DNA from: Pomacea canaliculata | Lineage: Eukaryota; Mollusca; Gastropoda; Architaenioglossa; Ampullariidae | Direction of reading: 5' to 3' | Assembly: GCF_003073045.1 (NCBI RefSeq) | Contig: NC_037598.1 | Coordinates: 26,111,656-26,175,655 of the forward strand | Length of the DNA: 64,000 bases | In this document: positions 1-10,900 of the stretch, piece by piece | How the letters are laid out: every line of letters begins with the position of its first letter | Numbering within the stretch: the first letter of the stretch is position 1 | Translations under genes and position numbers: made by a program | The notes under the pieces: generated by a model | Databases searched by the model: none | The model's input: only the letters and a program-made list of their open reading frames with translations | What the model was told of the DNA's origin: nothing

Positions 1-430
1 GGACGCAGATGATAAATGTGCGAAGCTCAAGAAAGCTCGTCAAAAAAGGGGGTGGGGATGGGGAGAGCTGACATAGAAGTGTGTTCCAATAGAAGGCACA
101 TGAAGCAGCAGAAAGACTGAGTGTAAGCAGTGGACAAATATTTGTTGGACTGGTCACGCATAACGAAATCCTCTGGGAAGATGACATGCTTGTCGCGGCA
201 TCCCAGACACCTGGGTAAATATCTCAGGGGATCTTCAAGTTTTAACTTGCCAGGAAAAGAAATACTTACTAGTAAACATTTAAACAAGAAACGATTAGAG
301 AGCTAAATAAACAAGTCAAACTATTTTGTACAGTAGCACTACAAAGAGCTTCAGGTTTTATTTTTAATAATCATTTTTAGTTTGGCCTTTGTTGCCTCTC
401 CTAACGGTTTTAGTCCTTCTGCACGGGTTG

Positions 431-690
431 TGATAGTCTGAAGATGCTATGACTGTGACAGACGAGAGACTGAAATACTGGGATAGTCTGTAGATACTAT
501 GACTGTGACAGACGAGAGACTGAAATACTGGGATAGTCTGTAGATGCTATGACTGTGACAGACGAGAGACTGAAATACTGGGATAGTCTGTAGATGCTAT
601 GACTGTGACAGACGAGAGACTGAAATACTGGGATAGTCTGTAGATGCTATGACTGTGACAGACGAGAGACTGAAATACTGGGATAGTCTG
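431..690. repeat. 50-bp minisatellite, about 5 copies
   Basis: The motif GGATAGTCTG recurs at 481, 531, 581, 631 and 681, which gives an exact 50-bp period. A diverged first copy begins near 431. Copies differ by single substitutions only, so the array is young or homogenised. Confidence 0.9.
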
Positions 691-1230
691 TACCTACGGT
701 CATCGCCTTCTGCCTGTGTTGTCAGAGACCAGGAGGACCCCAGAGTGGGATGCACACAGTCCGTCGCATGCACGTAGTGGTCTGAGGACAACGTAGCTGG
801 CAATCACATCAATATTTACTGTTGTCCTAAAACATTTTTGTTTCAGTTCCTGGATGCTACATACATTTATTGCCGTAACCCATAATAACAAAACGTTATG
901 AAACGAGAAGTGTTTACTGTAACACACCAAAGTCTGGTGTGAGCCATGACACAAGGTCCCACAGGTTGTGAGGGTGGCTCACCGTGATAGTTGTCTTTCC
1001 TGGAGCCCCCTCTACCATCATGGCACACGTCAGCACCGACTGTCCCAGGTAAACCTGATGGCCACACCCATGAGGACAGGACCCTCAGGTGATTGGTGAC
1101 ATCTGACAGGTGATTACAGACCAGCTACACCTGGCTTCCCCCTTAACGGCTCTCAGCAACTACAGGTTTTTGTTTGATCGTGTGGAGGGTCGGCTCTCGG
1201 GTGTCTTACTACGGAGTCGCCTGTTGGAGT

Positions 1231-1372
1231 ATGGTAGTGACGGGGAGTGTTACTGTTGGGAGTATCGTAGTAACGAGGAGTGTTACTGTTGGGAGTATCG
1301 TAGTAACGGGGAGTGTTACTGTTGAAGTTTGGTAGTAACGGGGAGTGTTACTGTTGAGATTATCGTAGTTCT
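1231..1372. repeat. 33-bp minisatellite, about 4 copies, followed by poly-G
   Basis: Four units contain TAACGGGGAGTGTTACTGTT. They are followed at 1,374-1,390 by an uninterrupted run of 17 G, whose length may be unreliable in the assembly. Confidence 0.85.
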
Positions 1373-2639
1373 TGGGGGGGGGGGGGGGGGAGAGGAGTGA
1401 ATCACTCGGCACGAGCCCCATGAGTCCGCGATGACGCAGTGGGTGTGTTGTAGATCACGTGGTGGGTGACAACGACATATTAAGCAAGCAGCTAACTGTA
1501 GTAGCTAAGTGTACATAAGACATTGTATACATGCAGATTGAGGGACGGACATAGTCTCAGGAATTTCGGTGTTGATAAAGCTGTTTTGTAGAGCATAGGG
1601 TTTGTGGCAGACATCATCTAATTCTGTCACACTTACATCCTTCCACACTGCAGCCATACCCTACCACGACTTAACAAACCCCAAACTTCCTTTTTTTGAA
1701 CGTGCTGAAAAACCACTGACATTGTGTGCATTAGCACCCCACCCCACACATTTCTGCCCCCTCCCGCTCACCGACTTGTAAGCTTATTTTGTTTATAAAC
1801 TATATACAAATAAAAGGACTCATCCCAAGTCACCTCGGAAATCATGTTTTCACAAGTAGGTACCCGAGGGTAGTTCACAGAGAAAGTGTCAGGTGCAATC
1901 ACCTCTCTGTAAGTTCCGACAGGGGTGGGAGGACTCCTTCCATGCTTGTGATGTGGCATCGACACTGACCACGATCTACACATCGTCCTTTTCTTTGGTC
2001 GCTGAATCCGCCATCAATAAACTGTTGAGACCCCTGAGCGAGCGGGGACCTGAGCGGCCAGTGAGTGAGGGGCGAGAGTAAGAAGAAGACATACAGTAGC
2101 TGATAACACCGCCGCCATGATTGTGATTGGACCCTACGCTTGCACACGACACTTGCGGCACCTTCAGGTATCCCCCCCCCAGTCCTCCCTGAGCCCCACC
2201 TTGCCCCCAACCTTCTCTCCAGGTGATCGATTTGCAGACTTCGATCACAGGTAGAGCCGCAGAAGACAGGTAAGCGTGTAGTTTCTAGCGCTGCTTCTAG
2301 TGTGTGTGAGTTGTTTGTTGCTGTCGGCTACAACTATTGTCAAAGTGGAGTTTTTTCATGATTTTGATTTGACAGGTTGCAGTCACATTGTTTTCTAGAA
2401 GTCTTTCAATGCCAGTCCCTCTCCTCTCCTGCTGTCTTCTGGCACTGTCCTTGTTGTTGCCGACTGTCTTTGTTTCTCTCTGCTGCCTTCACCCCATCCT
2501 GTCTCTGTTGGCTTCCATCCCCTTGTCTCTCCTGCATTTTGATTATTTTGATGCTTTTGAAGACGATTAGTCGCCATCTTTTTCATTATCTCCGCCTGTC
2601 TGTTTTGACAGTTTTTCTTTCTTGCTAGTCCATACAGTT

Positions 2640-2840
2640 TCCTCTGAATTCTTGTATGAAAGTGATGTTTGTGTGGTAACCTGCGATTTACCGACTGTTT
2701 ATGTCTTCCGCAATATATTTTGTTCCCTGTCCCTGTCGTCCTGTAATGTATTTTCTATTTCCCGCCCTGGCGATTGTGTTCATTCCAACCCTGGCTATAT
2801 CAAATATCACAAAATTGCGATCTGTAGAATTTCCTATTTT
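2640..2840 (+). pseudogene. Possible LINE ORF start remnant
   Basis: One + frame reads SRPGDCVHSNPG followed by KYHKIAICRISYF. This resembles the GDV.xNPGP and following segment that often opens ORF2 of CR1/jockey-type LINEs, with an extra codon inside the motif. No endonuclease or reverse transcriptase domain follows. The call rests only on this short motif. Confidence 0.2.
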
Positions 2841-3730
2841 ATTCTTCATTTGAAATCCCGGTTTCTGGGACAAGTCGCTATGAGTGGATTTACCAGCACT
2901 AGTATAATAGTATACCAGCAATAAATTACATTAATCATCCTAATCAAATTTAAAATTGTCCAGGCTGGCACTTGAGTGTACAGCAAGCGGGTGTCAGGAC
3001 TCTTTCACCTGTTCAACGTTCCAGTGTTATTCTAATTTCGCTTAAACAGACATTTTTAACCGACCAACATACTGTCGCTGCCCCGAGCAAGTCAAGTTAG
3101 TTCAAATTTCAACTAAAGACCAGTAGAAAAAAATTACCATATATATTAAATTACCATATCTATATTTTTAATGACCATGTACATTTTAAATTAACATATA
3201 CATGTAGTCTGCGAAATGTGTTTTTGCCCTCAATACCCTTGTGATGAAGAGAAGCGATTCACGTGACTACATCAATGGCAGGCAGAGACCTCTACACCTC
3301 CACAAATGACAGACAGGACAAAGGACACACAGCTATGTGAACGACAAGTAAAGACTGAAACATCACAGCATTAGGCGAATGTCAGGCATAGAGCTACATA
3401 ACTAACACAATGCAGGTATTAACAAAAGTAACACTCCCTAGCGTACAGCCACAGAGTTACATACGTACCACAGAGCTAGGTTCCACACAGCTTTAGCAAA
3501 AATTGTTAACTTTTGCTTCGTCATACTTTTGTAGAACTTCTTGAGACAAACTCCGATTAAGTTTAACTGTTGGGAGAGAGAGAAAGAGAGATGACGGAAA
3601 GGAGAGAGTAGTTACAACTGCTACAAACGAGGAATGTGACGATGTCTGGTTAATGGGAAGCGTGAACCCTGGAGCTGGTGGAACCCCCGGGCTTCCCTCC
3701 TCACACCCCAGAAAAATTCCTTTTGCAATG

Positions 3731-3840
3731 ACACTACACAGCCCTGCTTGACCTTTGCAATGACACTACACCGCCCTGCGGAGGTTACCTGACCTTTGCA
3801 ATGACACTACACCGCCCTGCGGAGGTTACTTGACCTTACA
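3731..3840. repeat. Short tandem repeat, about 3 copies
   Basis: GCAATGACACTACA and CGCCCTGCGGAGGTTAC recur in three imperfect units of about 39 bp. Confidence 0.75.
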
Positions 3841-4155
3841 AGTGACGTAGCTGGTGTCATGCTAACCCACAGACGGTGGGGTGAGACTAAAGGATCTCAG
3901 TTCTAAGCAAGCAGCATGTCGGGTGCCTACACGTGGTTGCTATCGACGGTCAAACACTCTCAGACTCGCTTTGACAGTTGTTAGGCAAACACTTGGCGCA
4001 AAATTAACTTTTTTTCCTGAAAGCACTGGCATGAACCTGGTCTTACTGAGCCTCGGTATTTGGCCATTATTTATCGGACGGATTGATTGCATGGAGTAAC
4101 GAGGTCTGAGAGACAAACAGGATAGACTGACTGCACGGAGTGACGAGGTCTGACA

Positions 4156-4352
4156 AGGTGTTTGTCACAGACATAATGACATGTTTGTCACAGACATAAT
4201 GAGATGTTTGTCAAAGACATAATGACATGTTTGTCACAGACATAATGACATGTTTGTCACAGACATAATGACATGTTTGTCACAGACATAATGACATGTT
4301 TGTCACAGACATAATTAGCTGTTTGTCACAGACATAATGACATGTTTGTCAG
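4156..4352. repeat. 23-bp minisatellite, about 8 copies
   Basis: The unit ATGTTTGTCACAGACATAAT repeats about every 23 bp with few substitutions. The array ends about 170 bp upstream of the putative signal-peptide exon. Confidence 0.9.
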
Positions 4353-4523
4353 AGTGATTGGTAGAGACATTATGGAGGTGAGCGATATGAAACATCTCTG
4401 TGTATGAAAATGTTTGTTTTAAACAAATTCAACATATATTTACATCGACTGTATTTATAATTCAAGGTAAACATTGTTATTTGACGACAGGCAGCAGGAA
4501 GTTGTGGTCTCCTAGGCAACAGG

Positions 4524-4583
4524 ATGCGGTGTTGCGCGGTCTTCGCCCTCTTACCTTTGCTTCTGGCCGCGGTCAAAGTCAAG
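4524..4583 (+). CDS. Possible signal-peptide exon of the cadherin gene
   Basis: An ATG with A at -3 opens a 20-codon frame, MRCCAVFALLPLLLAAVKVK. It has a hydrophobic core typical of a secretory signal and ends exactly at AAG|GTAAAG, a plausible splice donor. The cadherin gene downstream on the same strand lacks its own signal peptide, so this is the natural candidate for its first coding exon. The link is not proved: this exon ends in phase 0, while the first recognised cadherin exon at 7,925 needs one base from its upstream partner. At least one further exon between 4,584 and 7,924 would be required, and I could not identify it. Confidence 0.4.
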
Positions 4584-5123
4584 GTAAAGCACGTGACTGC
4601 TTCCATTCCAATCTGCTATTCGGACACCGAGGGCAGGTGGCCGGGTGGTCAACACACAAACACGAGACAAGACGACTCACGTGACTCACCAGTGACTGAC
4701 TTCCATGACACACAAAGAAATGTCTCGAAAGAAGGAAAGGCAAAGTGAAAAAAAAAGACGGTTAAAATTTAATGGCAAGATCGGTTGCTTTATGCCTTTG
4801 AACTGTTAATGATCAGGGTCATTACTTATTATTACCTGTTTAAAAATACAATAGCATTTAAACCGGAGACTGCAGACTGCCATGAACCAGTCTGGTTCAA
4901 GGCCAGAAAAACAGGAAGGATGGTGGCAATAAAACTGTCGCCCTGGGGGATACCTGGGGGACACCTTAATTACCGTCCAACTTCATTCCCCTGCAACTCT
5001 CCTTGTCCCGACCTGATGCCGGGTAGCTTTAGGTAGTTACATGCATGTTCGATTTCATATCTGATTTCATATCAACCAAATTTTTGCTTTTCTTGCTTTA
5101 ATAATGATTTTATACGTCTAGAA

Positions 5124-5310
5124 ATGTGGTTCTTACCCTTGTTTGAGGCACCGAACCCACAAGTTTCATATGCACATTCACCGAACCCTTCTTTAGTGTC
5201 ATCACGAATTGAGGGTGTGTCTTGGCCTCCGTGGCGGAGGCTCCGCCGAACCCCTGAGACCGACTCACCGAACCCCTAGGGTGCGATCGAGCCCCGGTTA
5301 AGAACCACTG
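5124..5310. mobile_element. hAT-type MITE, 187 bp
   Basis: The element starts ATGTGGTTCTTACCC and ends GGTTAAGAACCACTG, which are near-perfect terminal inverted repeats of the hAT kind. It is flanked by GTCTAGAA (5,116-5,123) and GTCTAGTT (5,311-5,318), an 8-bp target-site duplication matching at 6 of 8 positions. The interior contains repeated CACCGAACCC motifs and no coding capacity, so it is a non-autonomous element. Confidence 0.75.
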
Positions 5311-6734
5311 GTCTAGTTATAGCCTCCTTGGTCTCTGGAGGTGGACAGAAACCTTAAGGGTTCCTGGAACGTCCTCCAGGACATTGCCACAGGTGCATGG
5401 CTAGTACAGCTTCAAAGAAATTATGCGGCCGTAGCTAGCCACAGAGGTAGACACAGAGCTAGCCACAGAGGTAGCCAAAGATGCTGAGTCCCACGGACCG
5501 CCATTGAATGTAGGTCCCTGGCTAAAGGCGGTGTCACACCACCAGCTACTATCCTGTATACGTCCGTGGTCACACTGTCACACTTCACATGTCCGCCACA
5601 CTGTCACACTTCACATGTCCGCCACACAGTCACACTTCACAAGAAAACAGCATTACCTCCACCACCGCAGTTCATACTCACATTGCCTCCCCTTGCTTTG
5701 CCACATTACCAAAGAGAAGATAATGAGAGACGTTAGCTTGTTGACATATCCGCCGCTAGGGGAGGGGGAGCGGATCAGGGAGACTTTACTCCAGCATTTC
5801 TCAATTCATCTAGCCTCATAATCGTATTCCCTTTCGTGGACCTGCTTGTCTGTGTGTAAATATAACCAACTTCATTTCTGGAGTGCCCACAGATGGCGCT
5901 GGAAGTGATTGATGTTTGCCGCCTTTCAGCCTGTAAATATTACCTGCGCCTCTGCCATTCACCGGAAAATGTGGCCCCGCGGCCCCCGCGGCCCCCGCAG
6001 CGAAGGAACTTGTCAAACTGTCGTCGCACCCAGAGAACTCCTTCAGTCTCTGTGAGGGTGGACGGCCGCCGGCCCTCCACATCAATGGATTTACGACTCT
6101 TAAGCGGGTAAATGAACGGGACCTAGGAGGGGTCGGCCACCTTTCTCCAACCTTCATCTTCCTAATCCTGTTAACGTCTGGCAGCCATAAACCTGTTGAG
6201 GGTTTTGAGGGCTTTGAGGGCTTTGAGGGCTAGCGGCGGCCAGTGAGTGACAGAAAGTAGGAAAGTCGCGAATGCACCTCGCATGGAGTGCAGGCGGCAC
6301 CCGTCGTCCCACCCCACACTTTTGTACAGAGACCACGAAGCAGGCATCCCGTTTGTTACCGGGTGTCTGTAGCGGGTAGGTCTAGCTGTCAGGGACCCCC
6401 AGGGACCCCCAACTACTGACACACATGTCCTGTGATGTTGTTTAACTCACAACCGCCTCAGGCAGCTGGGATCACGTGGTTGTCATGGAGACCAGTAAAT
6501 ATTATGGCACTCCAAAGTGTACACGTTCCTTCCTTCTGTCTGTCCTTCACTCTTCAGTCTGTTTGTATGTCCCGTATATGTGTCTGCTAGCTTGTCTTGT
6601 CTGTCCTTTTGTCAAGTCTTTTATTTGCTGCTTTGCATGCTGCCTGGGTGTCTGTCCTGTGTGACTGTCTGTTGTTATGTCCTGTCTGTTATTTTGTTTG
6701 TGTCCTGTCTTCTGCTCTGTGCGGTCTGTTGTTA

Positions 6735-6955
6735 TGTCCTGTCTGTCGTTGTGATCATCTGTTATTTTTGTTGGTTACGTCCTGTCTGTCGTTGTGATCA
6801 TCTGTTATTTTTGTTGGTTATGTCCTGTCTGTCATTGTGATCATCTGTTATTTTTGTTGGTTATGTCCTGTCTGTCATTGTGATCATCTGTTATTTTTGT
6901 TGGTTATGTCCTGTCTGTCATTGTGATCATCTGTTATTTTTGTTTGTTATGTCCT
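6735..6955. repeat. About 43-bp minisatellite, about 5 copies
   Basis: Units contain ATGTCCTGTCTGTC and GTGATCATCTGTTA, each followed by TTTTTGTTGGTT. The surrounding 6,530-7,270 is T-rich and repeats TGTCCTGTCTG more loosely. Confidence 0.8.
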
Positions 6956-7311
6956 GTGTATTACTCAGTGCCGTCTGTTGTTATGTCTCATCTCTTTGTC
7001 ATCTATTCCTGTCTTTTACTACGCCCTGTTTATTGTTTCTGTCTGTTAGTGTGTTTCTCCTTCCGCAGTCGGTTGGTATGTGTGGTTGTCTATATGTCCC
7101 GTCTGTCATGTCCGTCTTTCTGCCATGTATGTTGTGTGTCTGTCCTGTCTCGTTATTTTGTCTTGACTTTCATGTTCGTTAATATGTCCATCTGTGTGTC
7201 ATTACTTCTGTCTGACTTGTGTCCTGTGTGGTATGTCTCGTCTGTTTGTTATTCTTGTTGGTTGTTATGACTGGTGTTACTACGTCCTGCTTGTTAATGT
7301 GGCTTGTGTGT

Positions 7312-7520
7312 TGGTGCTGTTAGTACTGTTAGTATTGTTGGTACTGTTAGTGCTGTTGGTGCTGATGGTGCTGTTGGTACAGCTGGTACTGTTAATACTG
7401 TTGGTACTGTTAGTGCTGTTGGTGCTGATGGTGCTGTTGGTACAGCTGGTACTGTTAATACTGTTGGTACTGTTAGTACTGTTTGTACTGTTGGTACTGT
7501 TGGTACAGTTATTACAGCTG
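7312..7520. repeat. Nested repeat: 9-bp motif inside a roughly 63-bp unit
   Basis: GGTACTGTTA-like 9-mers form a higher-order unit of about 63 bp that appears twice, marked by GGTACAGCTGGTACTGTTAA. The translated frames (poly-V/L or GTVSTVG on +) are repeat artefacts, not proteins. Confidence 0.8.
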
Positions 7521-7707
7521 GCTTGCTGGTTTGGCTGTTACAGTGTTGTTGTGACTGTGTCTGTGTCGGACTGTTACGTACCGTTAGTCTGTCATTGCGT
7601 CTGACTGTCGTGTCTTGTCTGTCTTGTCGCGTCTTAGTTCCTGTTGTTATCATGACTAGTCTGTTAGTAGGTCCTTTGTGTCATGGTGACTAGTCTGTAT
7701 TTTGCTC

Positions 7708-7745
7708 CACCACCACCACCACCACCACCACCACCACCACCACCA
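7708..7745. repeat. (CAC)n microsatellite
   Basis: About 12 uninterrupted CAC triplets, with no flanking coding evidence. Confidence 0.9.
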
Positions 7746-7924
7746 TGTACAATCAGTAAAAGTACGTGTGTAATGATATGATTGTCTGTGTGTGGTCAAT
7801 GGGGTTAACGGAGGTTATCGGTCGTCTATCGTCATCCGGGTCACTGCCACAGTCGTGTGAGCCGCCACTGAAGGCAGCGGCCATGTCTGTGGACTTGAAT
7901 GTTTTTTCCATCTCCTCCTGCCAG

Positions 7925-10900
7925 CCCCTGTCTTCACCGCCCCTAACCCTGACGGGTCCACGGTTATCGTCCTCAGCGAGGACGTTCCCTTGGCAACCAG
8001 CATCCTTCTAGTGGCCACGTCACAACCTTCTGACGTCATAACACTCCTGTCGGTTATTGACGTCAGTTCCGGAAACAGCAAGAGCAGTGACGTGGAACTG
8101 GTGGGAACCAATCAGCTGAGAACAACGGCGAACCTTGACTACGATGTCGGCACGAAGGCGTACAAGGTCACACTGCGGTGAGTGTTCACACCTGTCACGT
8201 GGTGTTCACTCCTTCTCTCTGTCTTTGTATTTAAAAACATTCCATCCAAAGATTTAACCTTCTCTCCTCGCTCATTTTACAAAAGTATTTTTATAACGTT
8301 TTGATCTTGAGAGTATTTTTAGTGCTCCTGTCATACACATTGCATCACAATATTGCATCTAAAAATAGTTCGAGATTTCTAGAACCATCTTCGTCAAAGA
8401 TGATGAAATAATAAAAATACTTACTGCTATTCCCTTCCGCTCTGTCTCTGTCTCTGTTGTGTCCTCTGGCCTGTGTCTGCTGTTACCTCTGCTGTTCACT
8501 TATCTTCGCTGTTCCAACAGAGCTGTGAACGATGTTGCGACTCAAACCTCATCAGCAACGTTCATAGTCAGAGTGAGCGACGTGAACGACGAGACTCCGG
8601 TCATTGCGGTGACCAATGGCAACATCAACTTGCAGGAGGAACAGCCGGTGGGCACGGGGGTACCTTTCGGGATTAGTGCCACCGATGCTGACAGCGGTGA
8701 CAAACTGACGTTTTCTCTCTCAGGTCAGAGGTCAAGGATTGAGGTCAGAGCTGGGAAAGGTCACAGTTTTGAGTGAGGTGATGATAGTCAGTGGGTTAGT
8801 GGTGATGAGCGTGGCTAGCACTTCACAGCTAGAACACTTACAGGCTAAGTGATGTCACACATACAATCCAAAGCCTCTGGAAAGGTAATGTCAGGGTAAT
8901 GCCCAAAGGGTAATGCACTATACCACCAGGGTCAGCTTGTCACAAAATGGCGTAAATTAAAATTTACTGAAGAGGATGAAACTGAATGAGAGGGTCTGTA
9001 TGATTGTCCGAGTCTGTACATCCGCTTCCATGACCAGGAAAGAGTCAGATAAGAACCTAGTGACGTAACTTCCGCAACACATCGTGCAGCTCGCATGGGG
9101 TGCATCACATTCTTTATTATCGTCACCAGGGTCGCAGGCGTCGTATTTCAGCATCGACAGCTCCACTGGTGACGTCATAGTGACGCAACAGCTGGACCGG
9201 GACGCTGCCAGTGCCATAACGGTGTTTGATCAGCTGACTGTGACGGTGACTGACGCTGCAGGTCACAGGGCCACCCACGCTCTGCAGCTGACCTTGACCG
9301 ACATCAACGACAACTCCCCCGCCTGCAGTCCTTCCGTCATCGCGGTCAGCGTAAGCGAGAATACAGCAGCTGGTGAGTGCGGCCCCCTCTCGCCACCCCC
9401 CCATAACCCACTAAACACTAACCCATGTAACAAACCAGTCATTTCAGTCGCAAACTAGTTTCATCCATCGCAGTGGTTCAACCAATCGTCTGTCTGTTAG
9501 GGACGACGGTCGCCTCACTCACGTGTTCCGACATCGACTCGTCTTCCAATGGCGCCATCAGCACCTACACCATCTTCAGCGGCGATGACACATCGACAAA
9601 GTTTAGCATGAGCGGGTCGTCGGTGAAGACGACGTCAACGGCTCTGGATTACGAGACAAAGACATCGTACACCCTTGTCATCCACATCCCTGACTCCGGC
9701 ACCCCGCCCAAGACTGGCACTGCCACAGTCGTGGTGACGGTGAGTGGTGGGGACAGCAGGGTTAAATCTGCTTGGTGCCAGTCTCTTGTCTAAGGGTTCA
9801 TGTACGTGGTCCACTAGTCTGTTGTCTAAGGGGTTCATGTACGTGGTCCACTAGTCTCTTGTCTAAGGGGTTCATGTACGTGGTCCACTAGTCTCTTGTC
9901 TAAGGGGTTCATGTGCGTGGTCCACTAGTCTCTTGTCTAAGGGGTTCATGTACGTGGTCCACTAGTCTCTTGTCTAAGGGGTTCATGTGCGTGGTCCACT
10001 AGTCTCTTGTCTAAGGGGTTCATGTGCGTGGTCCACTAGTCTCTTGTCTAAGGGGTTCATGTGCGTGGTCCACTAGTCTCTTTCTAAGGGGTTCATGTGC
10101 GTGGTCCACTAGTCTCTTGTCTAAGGGGTTCATGTGCGTGGTCCACTAGTCTCTTGTCTAAGGGGTTCATGTGCGTGGTCCAGTATGTCGTTCGTGAGCG
10201 GTTAACATTTTCAGGTGTGCCACTACATCTTTGCCAGCGACTGCCGACTGTCACTATTCGACTGGAACAGGACATGACATGCACTTTGACCTGTTGACAC
10301 TGGGGACTGGCACATCACGTGACTACTAACCTTTTCGCATTAGTGATCAGCTCCTTCCTTCAAACATGAAGCTGGTTGTCTGAGCATGAACGATAGGCCA
10401 GAGCACAAACAGCAGTTACAACACTGAAGGTAGCTGATGGTTGACAGGTGACTGGTGTCAACGAGGCGGCACCTGTGTGGGGGGTCTTCACACCGGCCGG
10501 CCCCACCTATCACCTGGCGGAGTCTGTCGGCGTCGCCACGTCTGTCCTCACCGTCACCGCCACCGACGCCGACAGCGGAGTTGAGGGTCAGATAGACTAC
10601 CTGCTGGTGTCCACCACCTCGAGTGAGTCGCCTGCTTGCTTATGGGACAGTGTAGTACACTGCACTACGCTAACTCTACTACGTTACACTGCACTACGCT
10701 AACTCTGCTACGTGACACTGCACTACACTACACTCTACTACGTTGGTGTTGAGATCATGTAATATATACATCAGTATACAAAGCAGCAGGGCGGCCCACA
10801 CCCAGCCTGTGATGACGTGTCCTCCCCTCCATGTTGTGCAGACTCCGCGTCCTCCGCGTCCGGCATCTTCTCCCTCAGTGCGGCCAGCGGTCAGCTCAGC

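Larger units (their letters stand above)
1..4523. other. Gene-poor 5' flank with tandem repeats
   Basis: No convincing coding exon is visible. The open frames here are short and lack domain motifs. The stretch holds a 50-bp tandem repeat near 431-690, a 33-bp repeat near 1,231-1,372 followed by a run of 17 G, a roughly 39-bp repeat at 3,731-3,840 and a 23-bp repeat at 4,156-4,352. A start codon in a strong Kozak context near 2,117 is followed by an in-frame CAG|GT. It encodes nothing recognisable, so I did not call it a gene. Confidence 0.5.
4584..7924. other. Putative first introns of the cadherin gene, repeats only
   Basis: Apart from the hAT MITE, this holds a 26-bp repeat around 5,568-5,642 (CACACTGTCACACTTCACATG), a GC-rich patch near 5,970-6,070, a pyrimidine-rich repeat at 6,735-6,955 with units containing TGTGATCATCTGTTATTTTTG, a degenerate 9-bp-based repeat at 7,312-7,520 and a (CAC)n run at 7,708-7,745. 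I searched for an exon linking the signal peptide to the first EC repeat and found none. Confidence 0.45.

Noticed and set aside
2101-2170. ATG in a strong Kozak context followed by CAG|GTATCC as a possible first exon
   Set aside because: The 17 residues are not a signal peptide and match nothing; no partner exon can be shown.
7194-7693. Long Val/Leu- or GTVSTVG-type open frames on both strands
   Set aside because: They are translations of a degenerate 9-bp/63-bp repeat; repeats without stops yield frames in several registers.
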